In this document: positions 1 to 10,873 of the stretch, piece after piece
How the letters are laid out: each line of letters starts with the position of its first letter
Position numbering within the stretch: the stretch's first letter is position 1
Assembly (NCBI GenBank): GCA_020638135.1
Contig: JACKJE010000001.1
Location: forward strand, 124,001 to 188,000
Origin: Methylobacteriaceae bacterium
GTDB lineage: Bacteria; Pseudomonadota; Alphaproteobacteria; Rhizobiales; Beijerinckiaceae
DNA length: 64,000 nt
Direction: 5' to 3'
The notes under the pieces: model-generated
What the model was told of the DNA's origin: nothing
What the model saw: the letters and a program-made list of their open reading frames with translations, nothing else
Databases searched by the model: none
Position numbers and translations under genes: made by a program

Positions 1-3000
1 CCGCCGGATCGGCGCCGGGGCAGGCGTGCGTCGGGTGATCGGCCTCGCGCCGATTTCCGCCGAAAGCGTGATGATATTCGCGGCTGCCGGAGGCAAGGCA
101 CTGCTGCGTCGCCGAGACCGCGCCGGCGACGATCACGTCGCCCGGCTTGATGCGCACCTTGTGCGGGCCCGCGCCCAGAGTGTGCGAGACGACGGCGGTG
201 CGCCAGATCAGCTCAGGCACCGCGCGCAACTGGAAGGCGGGGATGAAATCGCCGGCGAGCCTGTTGCAGGCGTCGGAAAAGTCGCGCGCCGGGGCGCCGG
301 CAAAGCGCGCCCGCAATTTCCAAAGGACGCCCTCGCGCAGCCATTCGTTGAGAATGCGCCGTAGATTGCCCTCGACCGTCGGGATGAAGCCCATCATCGC
401 GCCGGCTATGGTCTGGGCGCAGAAGTCGTAATCGTCCCTGCCTTCCTCGGAGTCGAGCACGGCGCGCGACACAGGCGCCGTGATCTTTTCGCCGAACTGC
501 CTCAGGAACGCTTCCATCTTGCTGCGCACCGACTGGCCGTGCGCCGCGCCGTATTTCTCGACGCTACTGCCGGGATGCGGCTGGAAAATGTAGCGCGAGG
601 GCGACAGGAAATGGCCCGGATAGTTCGCGGGATCGTCGAGCGTCCAGTCCCAGCGGTAGCCTGAGCGGCGGAAGTGCCCGCCTTCCTCGGACATGCCGAA
701 CCATTCCTCGCAGAAGTGCGCGAGCAGCGGCTCGACGAGTTCCCGGGACTCGACGGTCAGTTCCCAGCGCTTCGCGTCGTCGTCCCTGGCGTCCGCCATT
801 TCGAGGTCAACGAGCTTTTGCAATGCCTGCTGCACGGCGTTTCGCGCATTCTCGAACGCCGTATGGGCGTCGATCGCCATGATCGCGTCATTGCAGGCGT
901 GCGACCATTTCTCATAGGCCTGATCGTCCTGGTTCGGATCGAGGCCGAGATAAAGAATGCCGAACGATCGGTTCATGCGCGGCAGGTAGCCGGTGATCGT
1001 CAGGCTCTCCTCGCGATTGACGAAGACGTCGCGAACCATGTCTCTGTCGCCGACCAGAACGCCGAATGGCGTACGCAACAGCCCGCCGTGGTTCTCGCGA
1101 ATGGCCGCCCACACCGAGGCGCTCGTGAAATCGGCTGCGAAGTCGGGATCCTCCAGCACCGCTTTCCATGCCTCGAGCGCGGCCTCGGCGCCGTTTATCC
1201 GCTCGAACGCGCGCAGTTCGGCGATCTTGGCTTCGCCGGCTTCCACGCTCCAGGTCAGGAGCGGTTTCGTACCCTGGGCCGCAGCGCGCGCCTTGAGCAG
1301 TTCCAGCGCCTTGATCGACGGCGTGAGCAGATAGGCGCCCCATTCCAGCCGGACGAACGGCTTGGGCTCGACGTGCAACTGGTCCTCGCCGTCGAGCGGC
1401 ATGTGAACGGCCTTGCCGTCATGCTCGAAGCGGAAGAAGCGCTTCTTGCCGGGCTCGGCGAGCCCGAGCAGCGGATCGCTCACGCCGGAATAGCCGCCGG
1501 AACTGTTGCCGCCGGCAATCCAGCTCTGGATCACCTCGAATTGCTCGCCGAGATTGGCGTTGTAGGCCATGAAGACGAGGCCGCGCTCCTGTGCGTAGCT
1601 GGCTGCCCTTCTGGATTCGTCGGCCTCGTTGCGATCGTGCAGCGGTCCGTAGGACATGCCGCGGCGCGCGATGCGCGGCGGACGCGCGCCTGCCTCCGGC
1701 AGCACGAAGCGCGGATTGGTGCGCCGGATATGCGCGTGCAGCGGGCAGCGCGTGCCCTTCGGATCTTTCTCGAAATGGAAATCGTTGAAGAGCGTATCCG
1801 AGCCGAACACATCCGCGAGCGGCTGTCCCGACTTTGCATGGTCGGCGGGCCAGCGGCCGACCATTTTCGCCATCAGGTCCTCGCGTCCGAGAGCGGCGCC
1901 CTGCGCAGCCACCGCGGTCACGGCGTCGCCCAGCACGGCGTCGAAAGCCTGCACGTCCTGGCGCAGCTTGCGCACCGCGAGGAAGCTGCCGTCGCGCAGC
2001 AGTGGGCGCATGCGTTCCGAAGCGCCCGCGTAGAAATCGGTCTTGTCGGCCAGATTGGGATAGCCGCACAGCAATTCGCCGAGATGAATCTGGTTGGAAT
2101 AGCGCCGGCCCGCCTGCGCCTTCTGGAGCACGGGCTCCGAATTGCCTTCCGTAAAGCCGAAATGCTCCTCGACAACCTTGTTGGCGTTGCGCAGCCGATG
2201 CATCCACTGCAGCGACAGCGGCGCAATTCCTTCGTGCGTGGCGACGAGTTTCTTCAGAGCCTCCATCAGCGGCGCGCGCGCGGTTGGCGTGTCCTCGTCC
2301 GTGCTGTCCGGCGTCGCCCGCCGGCGCACCTGCACCATTGCGTGCACGGCGGCCATATCGATGCGCGGGGCGGAGCTCTCCTCGTCGATCTCTTGCGCGT
2401 TGACGCCCTTGTCCCAGTTGCGCGCAGGACGGCGCCAGCGCAAAGGATGATTGATGCGCACGTCGCCGAGAATGCCGGCGCGCATCTCCATGCCCTGCAC
2501 GAACTCTTCCGGCAATTCGCGAATTTCGTCGTCGGTGAAGCCGGCGACGCGCAGTCCTTCGACGGTGAAGGCGATATTGGTGGCTATCGCGCCCGGCGCG
2601 AGCGTATCGGCCTCGGTCGTCGCCCGCAGCGCGCCGAGGAGGGCAGCGACCGCCGCTGGCGACTCGAACTGCAGCATCAGCAGGCAGCCGTGATCGATGT
2701 CGGCATAAGAGGTCAGAATGCCGCCCTGAACATTGCCGGGCTCGGCGAGCGGCGGCGTCTCGGGAATGGGATTGGGCAGCTGCCGCCGCACGGCAGGCTC
2801 CGGCGGAACGCGCTGGATCCAGCGCACCGCTTCATCGAACCGCCGCAATGCGCGTTTGACGCCGAGCTGATAGGTCGCATTGCGCATCATCGGCACGAAT
2901 TCCGGCAGCAATTCGTGCGCGGCGCGCAGCAGGATGTCGCCGTCGTCCGTGCCGTACAGGTAGATGTCGGACAGACGATGCACGCCCGCCAGCACGCGCA

Positions 3001-3703
3001 TGCCGTGCCGGAACGCCGGTCGGCCGGCGTTCTGGATCTCCATCTCCTGCTCGAAACCGGCGCTGGTCGGATCGCCCGGAACGCGCCCGTCGACCTCGAA
3101 GATCGAGCGCGCCGCAATCTGCTCGGCCGAGGGAATGTGAATGCGCGCCGTGACCAACTCGGCGTGCTGCGCCTCGTCGCGCGCATGCACGCGTTCCGCC
3201 ATTTTCAGATAGCGGATGTCGTCGACGGTGATGTTCGGGGTCGCATAGAGAAACGCCGCCTCGCTCTGCGCCGATTTCAGCCATGCGCCCCATTCCTCGT
3301 AGCTGCTTTCGTAGCCGAGCACATAGCCTTCGGTATTGCAGAACACGAGATCGAGCAGGCGCGTCACTTTCTGCCAGATCACCCGCACATAGGCTTCCCA
3401 CGAGCCGTCGAACGTGACGGTCAGCAGAACCTTGTCTTCGTGGTTCTTGTCGTCCTCGAGCACGACGATCCCGACCGAATGGATGCGTCCGACACGCTCG
3501 ACCGCGTCCGAAAGAACGCGGAACAATTCGTGTTCATGCGAATCCGACCGGCCGATGTGCAGCGCGCGCAGCACTCGCTTGACGCGCGTCTTGTAAGTCA
3601 CCGCGTCGAGCGCCGGCACGAAGCCCTTCTTGATGGTCGCCAGGACGCGAAAGTCCGACGTGCCAGCAAGCCCGCCCGTCTTGATCGTCAAATCGCGGCG
3701 CAT
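1..3703 (-). CDS. DyP-type peroxidase / cytochrome P450 fusion protein (C-terminus outside window)
   Basis: This continuous minus-strand frame of 1,234 codons runs off the window start. Its ATG at 3703 follows AGGGGGAG. Residues ~1-320 are a poorly recognised region with one ferredoxin-like stretch (VTFDGSWEAY). Residues ~323-790 look like a dye-decolourising peroxidase: an NVQGGIL start, FGFTEGNSEP at ~515 (distal GXXDG motif with Glu for Asp), and CPLHAHIRRTNPR near 658 carrying the expected proximal haem His. Residues ~855 onward look like a P450: an AGAMMGFIPT I-helix-like stretch and a HACPG haem-thiolate loop with Cys1228; a textbook K-helix ExxR is not obvious (PELIWR). The family chemistry is haem peroxidase joined to haem monooxygenase; the substrate is unknown. 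No signal peptide is visible, so it is probably cytoplasmic or exported as encapsulated cargo. A Crp/Fnr gene lies just upstream on the same strand and may control it. Confidence 0.82.
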   Translation of the reverse strand, partial: MRRDLTIKTGGLAGTSDFRVLATIKKGFVPALDAVTYKTRVKRVLRALHIGRSDSHEHELFRVLSDAVERVGRIHSVGIVVLEDDKNHEDKVLLTVTFDGSWEAYVRVIWQKVTRLLDLVFCNTEGYVLGYESSYEEWGAWLKSAQSEAAFLYATPNITVDDIRYLKMAERVHARDEAQHAELVTARIHIPSAEQIAARSIFEVDGRVPGDPTSAGFEQEMEIQNAGRPAFRHGMRVLAGVHRLSDIYLYGTDDGDILLRAAHELLPEFVPMMRNATYQLGVKRALRRFDEAVRWIQRVPPEPAVRRQLPNPIPETPPLAEPGNVQGGILTSYADIDHGCLLMLQFESPAAVAALLGALRATTEADTLAPGAIATNIAFTVEGLRVAGFTDDEIRELPEEFVQGMEMRAGILGDVRINHPLRWRRPARNWDKGVNAQEIDEESSAPRIDMAAVHAMVQVRRRATPDSTDEDTPTARAPLMEALKKLVATHEGIAPLSLQWMHRLRNANKVVEEHFGFTEGNSEPVLQKAQAGRRYSNQIHLGELLCGYPNLADKTDFYAGASERMRPLLRDGSFLAVRKLRQDVQAFDAVLGDAVTAVAAQGAALGREDLMAKMVGRWPADHAKSGQPLADVFGSDTLFNDFHFEKDPKGTRCPLHAHIRRTNPRFVLPEAGARPPRIARRGMSYGPLHDRNEADESRRAASYAQERGLVFMAYNANLGEQFEVIQSWIAGGNSSGGYSGVSDPLLGLAEPGKKRFFRFEHDGKAVHMPLDGEDQLHVEPKPFVRLEWGAYLLTPSIKALELLKARAAAQGTKPLLTWSVEAGEAKIAELRAFERINGAEAALEAWKAVLEDPDFAADFTSASVWAAIRENHGGLLRTPFGVLVGDRDMVRDVFVNREESLTITGYLPRMNRSFGILYLGLDPNQDDQAYEKWSHACNDAIMAIDAHTAFENARNAVQQALQKLVDLEMADARDDDAKRWELTVESRELVEPLLAHFCEEWFGMSEEGGHFRRSGYRWDWTLDDPANYPGHFLSPSRYIFQPHPGSSVEKYGAAHGQSVRSKMEAFLRQFGEKITAPVSRAVLDSEEGRDDYDFCAQTIAGAMMGFIPTVEGNLRRILNEWLREGVLWKLRARFAGAPARDFSDACNRLAGDFIPAFQLRAVPELIWRTAVVSHTLGAGPHKVRIKPGDVIVAGAVSATQQCLASGSREYHHAFGGNRREADHPTHACPGADPA

Positions 3704-3848
3704 GCTGCTCCCCCTGAAGTGCTGGTCTTGTCCGCGCAGCGCGGCCGGAGTGGCTGCGGCGGTCGTCCGGATGTGGCGGGGCGATTGTGGCTTGAGAAGC
3801 GCCGGGCGAAGTGTGAGGCGCATCACTGTCGGGCGCCGGTGCGACGGA

Positions 3849-4565
3849 TTAGCGCGACGCCGCCTCGGCGAGCGCCTCGGGACGCAAGACGGTCAAGCGC
3901 CGGCGTGCGAGCGCGATAACCCCCTCGCGAGACCATATCTGCAATTGGCGGTTGATCATTTCGCGCGACATGCCGACGCGCTGGCTGAGCTCGCTCTGCG
4001 ACAGTTCCGCCGAATGGCCCGGCGCGCCGTCGGTCAGGCGCAGCAGCGTCTTGGCCAAGCGGCCGCGCAGGTCCATGAACATGAGCTCTTCTACCTGCTC
4101 CGTCGTGCGACGGAGCCGTCCGGAAAGAATCGCCAGGAGCTTGATCGCGATCTGCGGTCTCTTCTCGAGGAGCGGAAGGAAGTCGCGCCGTTCGAGTGCA
4201 AGCAGGCAGCAATCGGTCAGCGCCGTCGCGTCGCCAGTGCGCGCCATGCCGTCGAGCAGCGCAATCTCGCCAAATATGTCGCCCTTCTCGAACTGATTGA
4301 GAACAGCGCTCTTGCCTTCGCTCGACGATGTCGTGACGAGGACCTTGCCGCGCACGACCGCGAAGAGGCAGAAGCCGGGGTCGCCTTTCGAAAAGATCGT
4401 AGCGCCGCTTCTGACCTCCCTGGCCTTCGCATAGGCGGCGATCTGGTCGAGCGAATCCTGGTCGAGTTCGCGAAACAGCTCGTGCTGGCGAAGGATCGCC
4501 GCCTTGTTAAGGGCGGGCAAGCGCGGTTCCGGACTCGTGTGAAGGGTCATGCCCGGCCTGTGCAT
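3849..4565 (-). CDS. Crp/Fnr-family transcriptional regulator
   Basis: This is a cytoplasmic DNA-binding regulator. The N-terminal half is a cyclic-nucleotide-binding-like beta barrel (ATIFSKGDPG, then GDIFGEIALLDG followed by ARTGDAT). The C-terminal half is a Crp-type winged helix-turn-helix with recognition segment SQRVGMSREMINRQL. There is no N-terminal cysteine cluster, so an Fnr-type Fe-S oxygen sensor is unlikely; the effector is unknown. An ATG at 4565 is chosen; 4550 or 4619 are possible because no clear ribosome-binding site marks any of them. The gene follows tauE and precedes the peroxidase-P450 gene by about 145 bases on the same strand, which suggests control of that gene, though this is inference. 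Confidence 0.85.
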   Translation of the reverse strand: MHRPGMTLHTSPEPRLPALNKAAILRQHELFRELDQDSLDQIAAYAKAREVRSGATIFSKGDPGFCLFAVVRGKVLVTTSSSEGKSAVLNQFEKGDIFGEIALLDGMARTGDATALTDCCLLALERRDFLPLLEKRPQIAIKLLAILSGRLRRTTEQVEELMFMDLRGRLAKTLLRLTDGAPGHSAELSQSELSQRVGMSREMINRQLQIWSREGVIALARRRLTVLRPEALAEAASR

Positions 4566-4628
4566 CGTCGGCTTCTTGCCGACAAACCTAGCACAGCAGG
4601 CAGGGGCGCCAAGCCGCAAACCTTTGGT

Positions 4629-5402
4629 TCAGGCCATGACGAGTTTGAAGCCAGCTACCAGAAGGACGAAGGACAGCAGGATGCGCAGCGAGCGCTCGTG
4701 AACATGCGGCGCGAGCCGACTGCCGACGATGACGCCCGGGATCGATCCGGCGAGCAGCGAGGCGAGCATGGCGAGATCGACCGAGCCGATCAGCCAGTGG
4801 CCGGCGCCCGCGACGAGGGTGAGCGGCACGGCATGCGCTATGTCCGTGCCGACGATGCGCGCGACGGGCGAGGCCGGGAAGAGCATCAGGAGCGCAGTCA
4901 CGCCCAGGGCGCCGGCGCCCACCGACGAGACGGAAACGAGTACGCCGAGAACCGCGCCGACGCCCCACGTCGCAAGGTCGCGCTTGCGCTGCGAGATCGG
5001 CGGCCGGGCGCTCCTGAGCTTCAGGAGTCGGGCGCGACACAGGATCGACAGGGCCGTCAGCACGAGCGCGACGCCGAGGCCGGCGCCGACGAATTGCGCG
5101 ACACGCTCCGAATCCGCGCCGCTCAAAGATACGACGGTCAAAGTCGCCGCCGAGGCTGGCGCGCTGCCCGCGGCGAGCAAGAGCACGACACGCCAGTCCA
5201 CATTGTCGCGCGTGCCGTGAACGAGCGTACCTGCGCTCTTGGTGATCGCGGCGTAGAGCAGGTCGGTGCCGACCGCGGTCGCCGGATGCACGCCGAACAG
5301 CAGCACGAGCAGCGGCGTCATCAGCGAGCCGCCGCCGACCCCGGTGAGCCCGACGATCAGGCCGACGCCGGCGCCGGACAAGGCAAAAAGCGGGTCGAAC
5401 AT
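4629..5402 (-). CDS. TauE/SafE family sulfite/organosulfonate exporter-like permease
   Basis: This 257-residue protein is almost entirely hydrophobic, with about 8 predicted membrane segments and the two-fold repeat typical of TauE/SafE (GLTGVGGGSLMTPLL near the start and SVSSVGAGALGVTALLM in the middle). Members export sulfite, sulfoacetate or related anions, or are uncharacterised. It starts 23 bases after cysN on the same strand, so it is probably the last gene of the sulfate assimilation operon and may relieve sulfite build-up or move sulfur anions. The substrate is inferred from position only. Confidence 0.85.
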   Translation of the reverse strand: MFDPLFALSGAGVGLIVGLTGVGGGSLMTPLLVLLFGVHPATAVGTDLLYAAITKSAGTLVHGTRDNVDWRVVLLLAAGSAPASAATLTVVSLSGADSERVAQFVGAGLGVALVLTALSILCRARLLKLRSARPPISQRKRDLATWGVGAVLGVLVSVSSVGAGALGVTALLMLFPASPVARIVGTDIAHAVPLTLVAGAGHWLIGSVDLAMLASLLAGSIPGVIVGSRLAPHVHERSLRILLSFVLLVAGFKLVMA

Positions 5403-5425
5403 CGTCCGCGTCCCCGTCTTGCAGG

Positions 5426-7060
5426 TCAGATGCCGCCGCCGTCGAGCGACAGCCCGGCCTCACGTCTGTTCTGGCGGCGCATCGCGATCCATGAGCGCAG
5501 GTGACCCAGCGCCGCGTCGAGCAGCGGTCGCAAGACGAAGTCCGCGCAGGTCGCTGCGAGCGCAAGCTCGGCGTCGCGCGTTGCCGCAGACGCGATCAGG
5601 CCGGTGAGACCCGCATTCGCAGCGGCGTCGATTGCGCGCCGTCGCAATTCGTCGAATGTCGTGTCGCGCGAGACGAGGCCGAACCTCGCCAGCGCGACGA
5701 CAATGCCATCCCCGGCCCTGGGCCTGTCTGCGCGCGACGCGGCGTCCGCCTCGACCACGCCGAGTGCGACCGTGTCGTTGCTGTGCGGGTCGATCAGTAG
5801 GATTCCGCCGAGCGGCTGGCAGGCGGCATAGTCCGCCGCGACCACGTCGGTCTCCAGCCGGAGCGTCGCAAGCCCGATGCCGTTCATCTCCAGCGCAGCG
5901 GCCGGAATCGTCCGGTAGTCATGCACGTCGACCGTGTGATGCAGCGCGATGATCCGCGCGGCCGTGACGGCCGTTCCGATCTTGACCAGATAGGCGCGGC
6001 CCGGCGTCACCGGCGTCTCGCCCAGCGCCAGCAGCCGCGCCTGAAATTGTCGCCGCGGCTTCGTCAGCGATTCCGCGTGGACGAGCACGTCGCCACGCGA
6101 CAGATCGATCTCGTCGGCGAGCGTCAGCGTGACCGCTTCGCCGGCGCCGGCGCGCCCCTGATCGCCTGAGGGCCCTAGTATTCGGGCGATTCGCGTTGTC
6201 CGGCTGCGTGGCAGCGCGACGACCGTGTCGCCGACGGCGACCGCGCCCGACGCGATCGTTCCCGAAAAGCCGCGAAAATCGAGGTCGGGCCGATTAACCC
6301 GTTGAACGGGGAAGCGAAATTCGCAATCGCCGGCCGGCGCCGCCTCGATGCTCTCCAGCAGCGCGAGCAGCGACGGGCCGGTTCGCCACGGCGTCCTCTC
6401 GGAGGGCGTCGCAACATTGTCGCCGAAACGCGCCGAAACGGGAATGACATGCGTCTCGACGAAGCCGAGCGAGGCGGCGAGAACGCGATAGTCTCGTTCG
6501 ATCTTTCGGAAAACCTGCTCGTCATAGTCGACGAGGTCGATCTTGTTGACGGCGACGATCACGCGGCGCACGCCCAGCATCGAGACAATGTAGGAATGGC
6601 GCCGCGTCTGCGGCAGCAGGCCCTTGCGCGCGTCGACCAGGATGATCGCGACGTCGGCCGTCGAGGCGCCGGTCGCCATGTTGCGCGTATATTGTTCGTG
6701 GCCGGGCGTATCCGCCGCGATGAAGGCGCGCCTGTCCGTCGCGAAATACCGATAGGCGACGTCGATGGTGATGCCTTGTTCGCGCTCGGCGGCGAGACCG
6801 TCGACCAGCAGCGCGAAGTCGCGATCGTCGCCGGTCGTGCCGAACCGCGCGCTGTCGCGATCGAGCGCCTCCATCTGGTCTTCGAACACGGCGCCGGTTT
6901 CGTACAGCAGGCGCCCAAGCAACGTCGACTTGCCGTCGTCTACCGAGCCGCAGGTGATGAAGCGCAGCAGCGAACGTTCCCGCGCCGCGACCGGCGCGAC
7001 ATCGTCGGCGACGTCATACGCGTCGATCGCCGGATCGACGAGTTTCAGGCTGGCGCGCAT
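5426..7060 (-). CDS. cysN: Sulfate adenylyltransferase subunit 1 (GTPase)
   Basis: CysN is the GTPase subunit that drives ATP sulfurylase, forming adenosine 5'-phosphosulfate (APS) with CysD. The P-loop GSVDDGKST, switch motif DTPGHEQYTRNM and NKIDL are all present, followed by EF-Tu-like beta-barrel domains. At 544 residues it has no fused CysC APS kinase; the last ~100 residues form an extra alanine-rich tail of unclear role. The ATG at 7060 overlaps the cysD stop (TGATG), indicating translational coupling. The same frame stays open further upstream, but that stretch is antisense-free overlap of cysD and is not part of this protein. The lack of a kinase fits direct APS reduction by the neighbouring CysH. 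Confidence 0.95.
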   Translation of the reverse strand: MRASLKLVDPAIDAYDVADDVAPVAARERSLLRFITCGSVDDGKSTLLGRLLYETGAVFEDQMEALDRDSARFGTTGDDRDFALLVDGLAAEREQGITIDVAYRYFATDRRAFIAADTPGHEQYTRNMATGASTADVAIILVDARKGLLPQTRRHSYIVSMLGVRRVIVAVNKIDLVDYDEQVFRKIERDYRVLAASLGFVETHVIPVSARFGDNVATPSERTPWRTGPSLLALLESIEAAPAGDCEFRFPVQRVNRPDLDFRGFSGTIASGAVAVGDTVVALPRSRTTRIARILGPSGDQGRAGAGEAVTLTLADEIDLSRGDVLVHAESLTKPRRQFQARLLALGETPVTPGRAYLVKIGTAVTAARIIALHHTVDVHDYRTIPAAALEMNGIGLATLRLETDVVAADYAACQPLGGILLIDPHSNDTVALGVVEADAASRADRPRAGDGIVVALARFGLVSRDTTFDELRRRAIDAAANAGLTGLIASAATRDAELALAATCADFVLRPLLDAALGHLRSWIAMRRQNRREAGLSLDGGGI

Positions 7061-7962
7061 CAGAAATAGCCTTCCTGCTTCTTGAGCTCCATCGAGTTCG
7101 ATCCGTCGTGATCGATGATGCGCCCCTGGCGTTCGGAGACGCGCGAGGCGCGCATTTCGGCGATGACCTCGGGCAGGGTCGCGGCCGAGCTCTCGACTGC
7201 GCCGGTCAGTGGATAGCAGCCGAGCGTGCGGAATCGGACCATCTTCAATTGCGGAACTTCGCCAGGCAGCAGCGGCAGGCGCGCGTCGTCGCGCATGATC
7301 AGCGCGCCATTGCGCTCGACGACGGGCCGGCGCTTCGCGAAATACAGAGGCACGACCGGGATATTCTCGAGCGCGATATAGTCCCACACATCCGCCTCGG
7401 TCCAGTTGGACAGCGGAAAAACTCGGAAGCTCTCGCCCCTGCGCTTGCGCGTATTGAAAGCGCGCCAGGGCTCCGGCCGCTGCGCCTTCGGGTCCCAGCG
7501 ATGGTCGGGCGTGCGTAGCGAGAAAATGCGTTCCTTCGCGCGGCTCTTCTCCTCGTCGCGCCGCGCGCCGCCGAAGGCCGCGTCGAATCCATAGGCGTCG
7601 AGCGCCTGCTTCAGACCTTGTGTCTTCATCACGTCGGTATGAACGGCGGAGCCAGACGTAATCGGATTGACGCCGCCCGCGACCCCCTCCTGATTTATGT
7701 GCACGATCAAATCGAGGCCGTAGCGTTTCGCCGTCTCGTCGCGGAACGCGATCATCTCGCGGAATTTCCAGCCGGTATCGACGTGCAGCAGCGGGAAGGG
7801 CGGCTTGCCCGGCGCAAACGCCTTCAGCGCGAGATGCAGCAGGACTGCCGAATCCTTGCCGATCGAATAGAGCAGCACCGGCCGCTCGCATGTCGCGACG
7901 ACCTCGCGCAGGATGAAGATCGACTCGGCTTCAAGCGCCTGCAGATGGGTCAGACGGCCCAT
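7060..7962 (-). CDS. cysD: Sulfate adenylyltransferase subunit 2
   Basis: CysD catalyses ATP + sulfate to APS + pyrophosphate with CysN. It is an N-type ATP pyrophosphatase with the PP-loop SIGKDSAVLLHLALKAF, followed by FPLLHVDTGWKF and FGGARRDEEKSRAKER. The length of 300 residues is normal. The ATG at 7962 begins MGRLTHLQALE, typical of the family. The start overlaps the end of cysH by 13 bases, and the stop overlaps the cysN start, so cysH-cysD-cysN are tightly coupled. Confidence 0.96.
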   Translation of the reverse strand: MGRLTHLQALEAESIFILREVVATCERPVLLYSIGKDSAVLLHLALKAFAPGKPPFPLLHVDTGWKFREMIAFRDETAKRYGLDLIVHINQEGVAGGVNPITSGSAVHTDVMKTQGLKQALDAYGFDAAFGGARRDEEKSRAKERIFSLRTPDHRWDPKAQRPEPWRAFNTRKRRGESFRVFPLSNWTEADVWDYIALENIPVVPLYFAKRRPVVERNGALIMRDDARLPLLPGEVPQLKMVRFRTLGCYPLTGAVESSAATLPEVIAEMRASRVSERQGRIIDHDGSNSMELKKQEGYF

Positions 7963-8711
7963 TGGCTGTCTCCGTCCGCCGCGGCGCGGCGCGCAACGAT
8001 CTTGCCGTCGGGGGCGAGGTGCAGCCCGCATTCCTTCTGGGCGTCCTGTTCCCACCACCAGCGCCCGGCGCGTTCGTCTTCGCCAGCCCGGATCGCCCGC
8101 GTGCACGGCGCGCAGCCGATCGAGGGATAGCCCTGCGCATGCAGCGCATTGACGGGCACGCCGCGCGTTTCCACTTCGCGGACGATCTGGTCGCGCGCAG
8201 CGTCGACCAACGGATTGGCTTTCAGGATCGCAAAGCTCGGGTCGAAGGAAACAAACGCCGTCGCGCGCCGGGTCGACGACTGGTCGGCGCGCAGCCCCGT
8301 CACCCAGGCGCTCGCGCCTTCGAGCGCGCGGCGCAGCGGCGCAACCTTGCGCACTTCGCAGCAGGTCTTGCGCTGCGCGACGCTGTCGTACTGGCCATCG
8401 ATGCCCTGCGTCTCGACCAGCGTTTCGAGCGCGGATGCGCCGGGATAGTAGGCGCGAATCTTGCGGCCGTACTTGCGCTCCGTCTCCGTCCACACCGCAT
8501 AGGTCTCGGGAAACAGCCGCCCAGTGTCGAGCGTGACGACCTCGATGGCGAGATCGTGCGTGAAGATGAGATCGGTCAAATACTGGTCTTCGATGCCGAA
8601 ACTCGTCGTGAAGACGATCCGCCCGTCGATCTGCGAGCGCAGAAGTTTGAGCCGCGCGAGCGGATCGCGACCGGGGAAGCCGAGATCGAGAGAAGCGACC
8701 TGGTCATGCAT
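7950..8711 (-). CDS. cysH: Adenylyl-sulfate (APS) reductase, [4Fe-4S] type
   Basis: This cytoplasmic enzyme reduces APS to sulfite with thioredoxin. The PP-loop region (TTSFGIEDQYL) and two cysteine pairs, KTCCEVRK and GCAPCTR, are visible. Together the pairs ligate the [4Fe-4S] cluster that distinguishes bacterial APS reductases from PAPS reductases. The catalytic cysteine motif near the C-terminus (KECGLH) is present. At 253 residues the length is normal. The ATG at 8711 (MHDQVASL) lies inside the end of the DUF934 gene, an 8-base overlap. Absence of cysC nearby agrees with APS as the substrate. Confidence 0.94.
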   Translation of the reverse strand: MHDQVASLDLGFPGRDPLARLKLLRSQIDGRIVFTTSFGIEDQYLTDLIFTHDLAIEVVTLDTGRLFPETYAVWTETERKYGRKIRAYYPGASALETLVETQGIDGQYDSVAQRKTCCEVRKVAPLRRALEGASAWVTGLRADQSSTRRATAFVSFDPSFAILKANPLVDAARDQIVREVETRGVPVNALHAQGYPSIGCAPCTRAIRAGEDERAGRWWWEQDAQKECGLHLAPDGKIVARRAAADGDSQWAV

Positions 8712-9199
8712 GGGAGCGACTTTCCTGTTTGTGAGCACGCGCTGCGCGGCGGCGCTCGAAAATGCTGGTTTGGCGGGCGTAGCCGGGCTGGTAGGCGTGG
8801 GAGATGGCGCCGAGCGCCGCGGCCCATTGCGCTTCGCTCTGGCGCGCAAGGCTCGCCTCGGGCAGCTCGATCTCGTCGAAGCCGCAGGCGAAGGCGTAGG
8901 GGCCCTGATCCGGGATGAGCGGGCCGACCGCGCGCAGGCGGCCCGCAAAGCCGGCCTGCCGCAGCCGCCGGGCGAGCGAAAAGCCACGCCCGTCGCCGAA
9001 GGCTGGAAAGGCGATGGCGATTAGCGCCAATTGCGCAAAATACGGGGCGAGACGGTCCACGGCGACATCGTTGGAGATTTCGACTCCAATCACGCCCGCG
9101 CGTCGCGCATCGAGCGTCGAACGCAGCGCCGCAAGCGGAACGATAATTCCGCCATCGACATCGTCGCGCGAAAAATCGTCGGTTCGCCATCCCATGCGA

Positions 9200-9213
<14 letters not shown>
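8704..9213 (-). CDS. DUF934 family protein of the sulfate reduction operon
   Basis: This 169-residue protein of the DUF934 family is found next to assimilatory sulfite reductase in many alpha- and betaproteobacteria. Visible features are a conserved central AIAFPAFGDGRGFSLARRLR stretch and a later YAFACGFDEIEL. No catalytic motif is known. It overlaps cysI by 14 bases upstream and cysH by 8 bases downstream, so it is expressed with them. A role in sulfite reductase maturation or electron delivery is a common guess and is not shown by the sequence. Confidence 0.88.
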
Positions 9214-10870
<1,657 letters not shown>

Positions 10871-10873
10871 GGT

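Noticed and set aside
674..3919. Open plus-strand frame of 1,081 codons
   Set aside because: It is antisense to the peroxidase-P450 gene, has no recognisable domains and His/Arg-rich composition typical of the complement of high-GC coding DNA.
3630..5504. Open plus-strand frame of 624 codons
   Set aside because: Antisense to the Crp and TauE genes; low-complexity charged sequence with no family resemblance.
7061..7891. Upstream extension of the cysN frame (about 277 extra residues)
   Set aside because: It lies wholly inside cysD in another frame; the TGATG junction and homologous start at 7060 mark the true gene.
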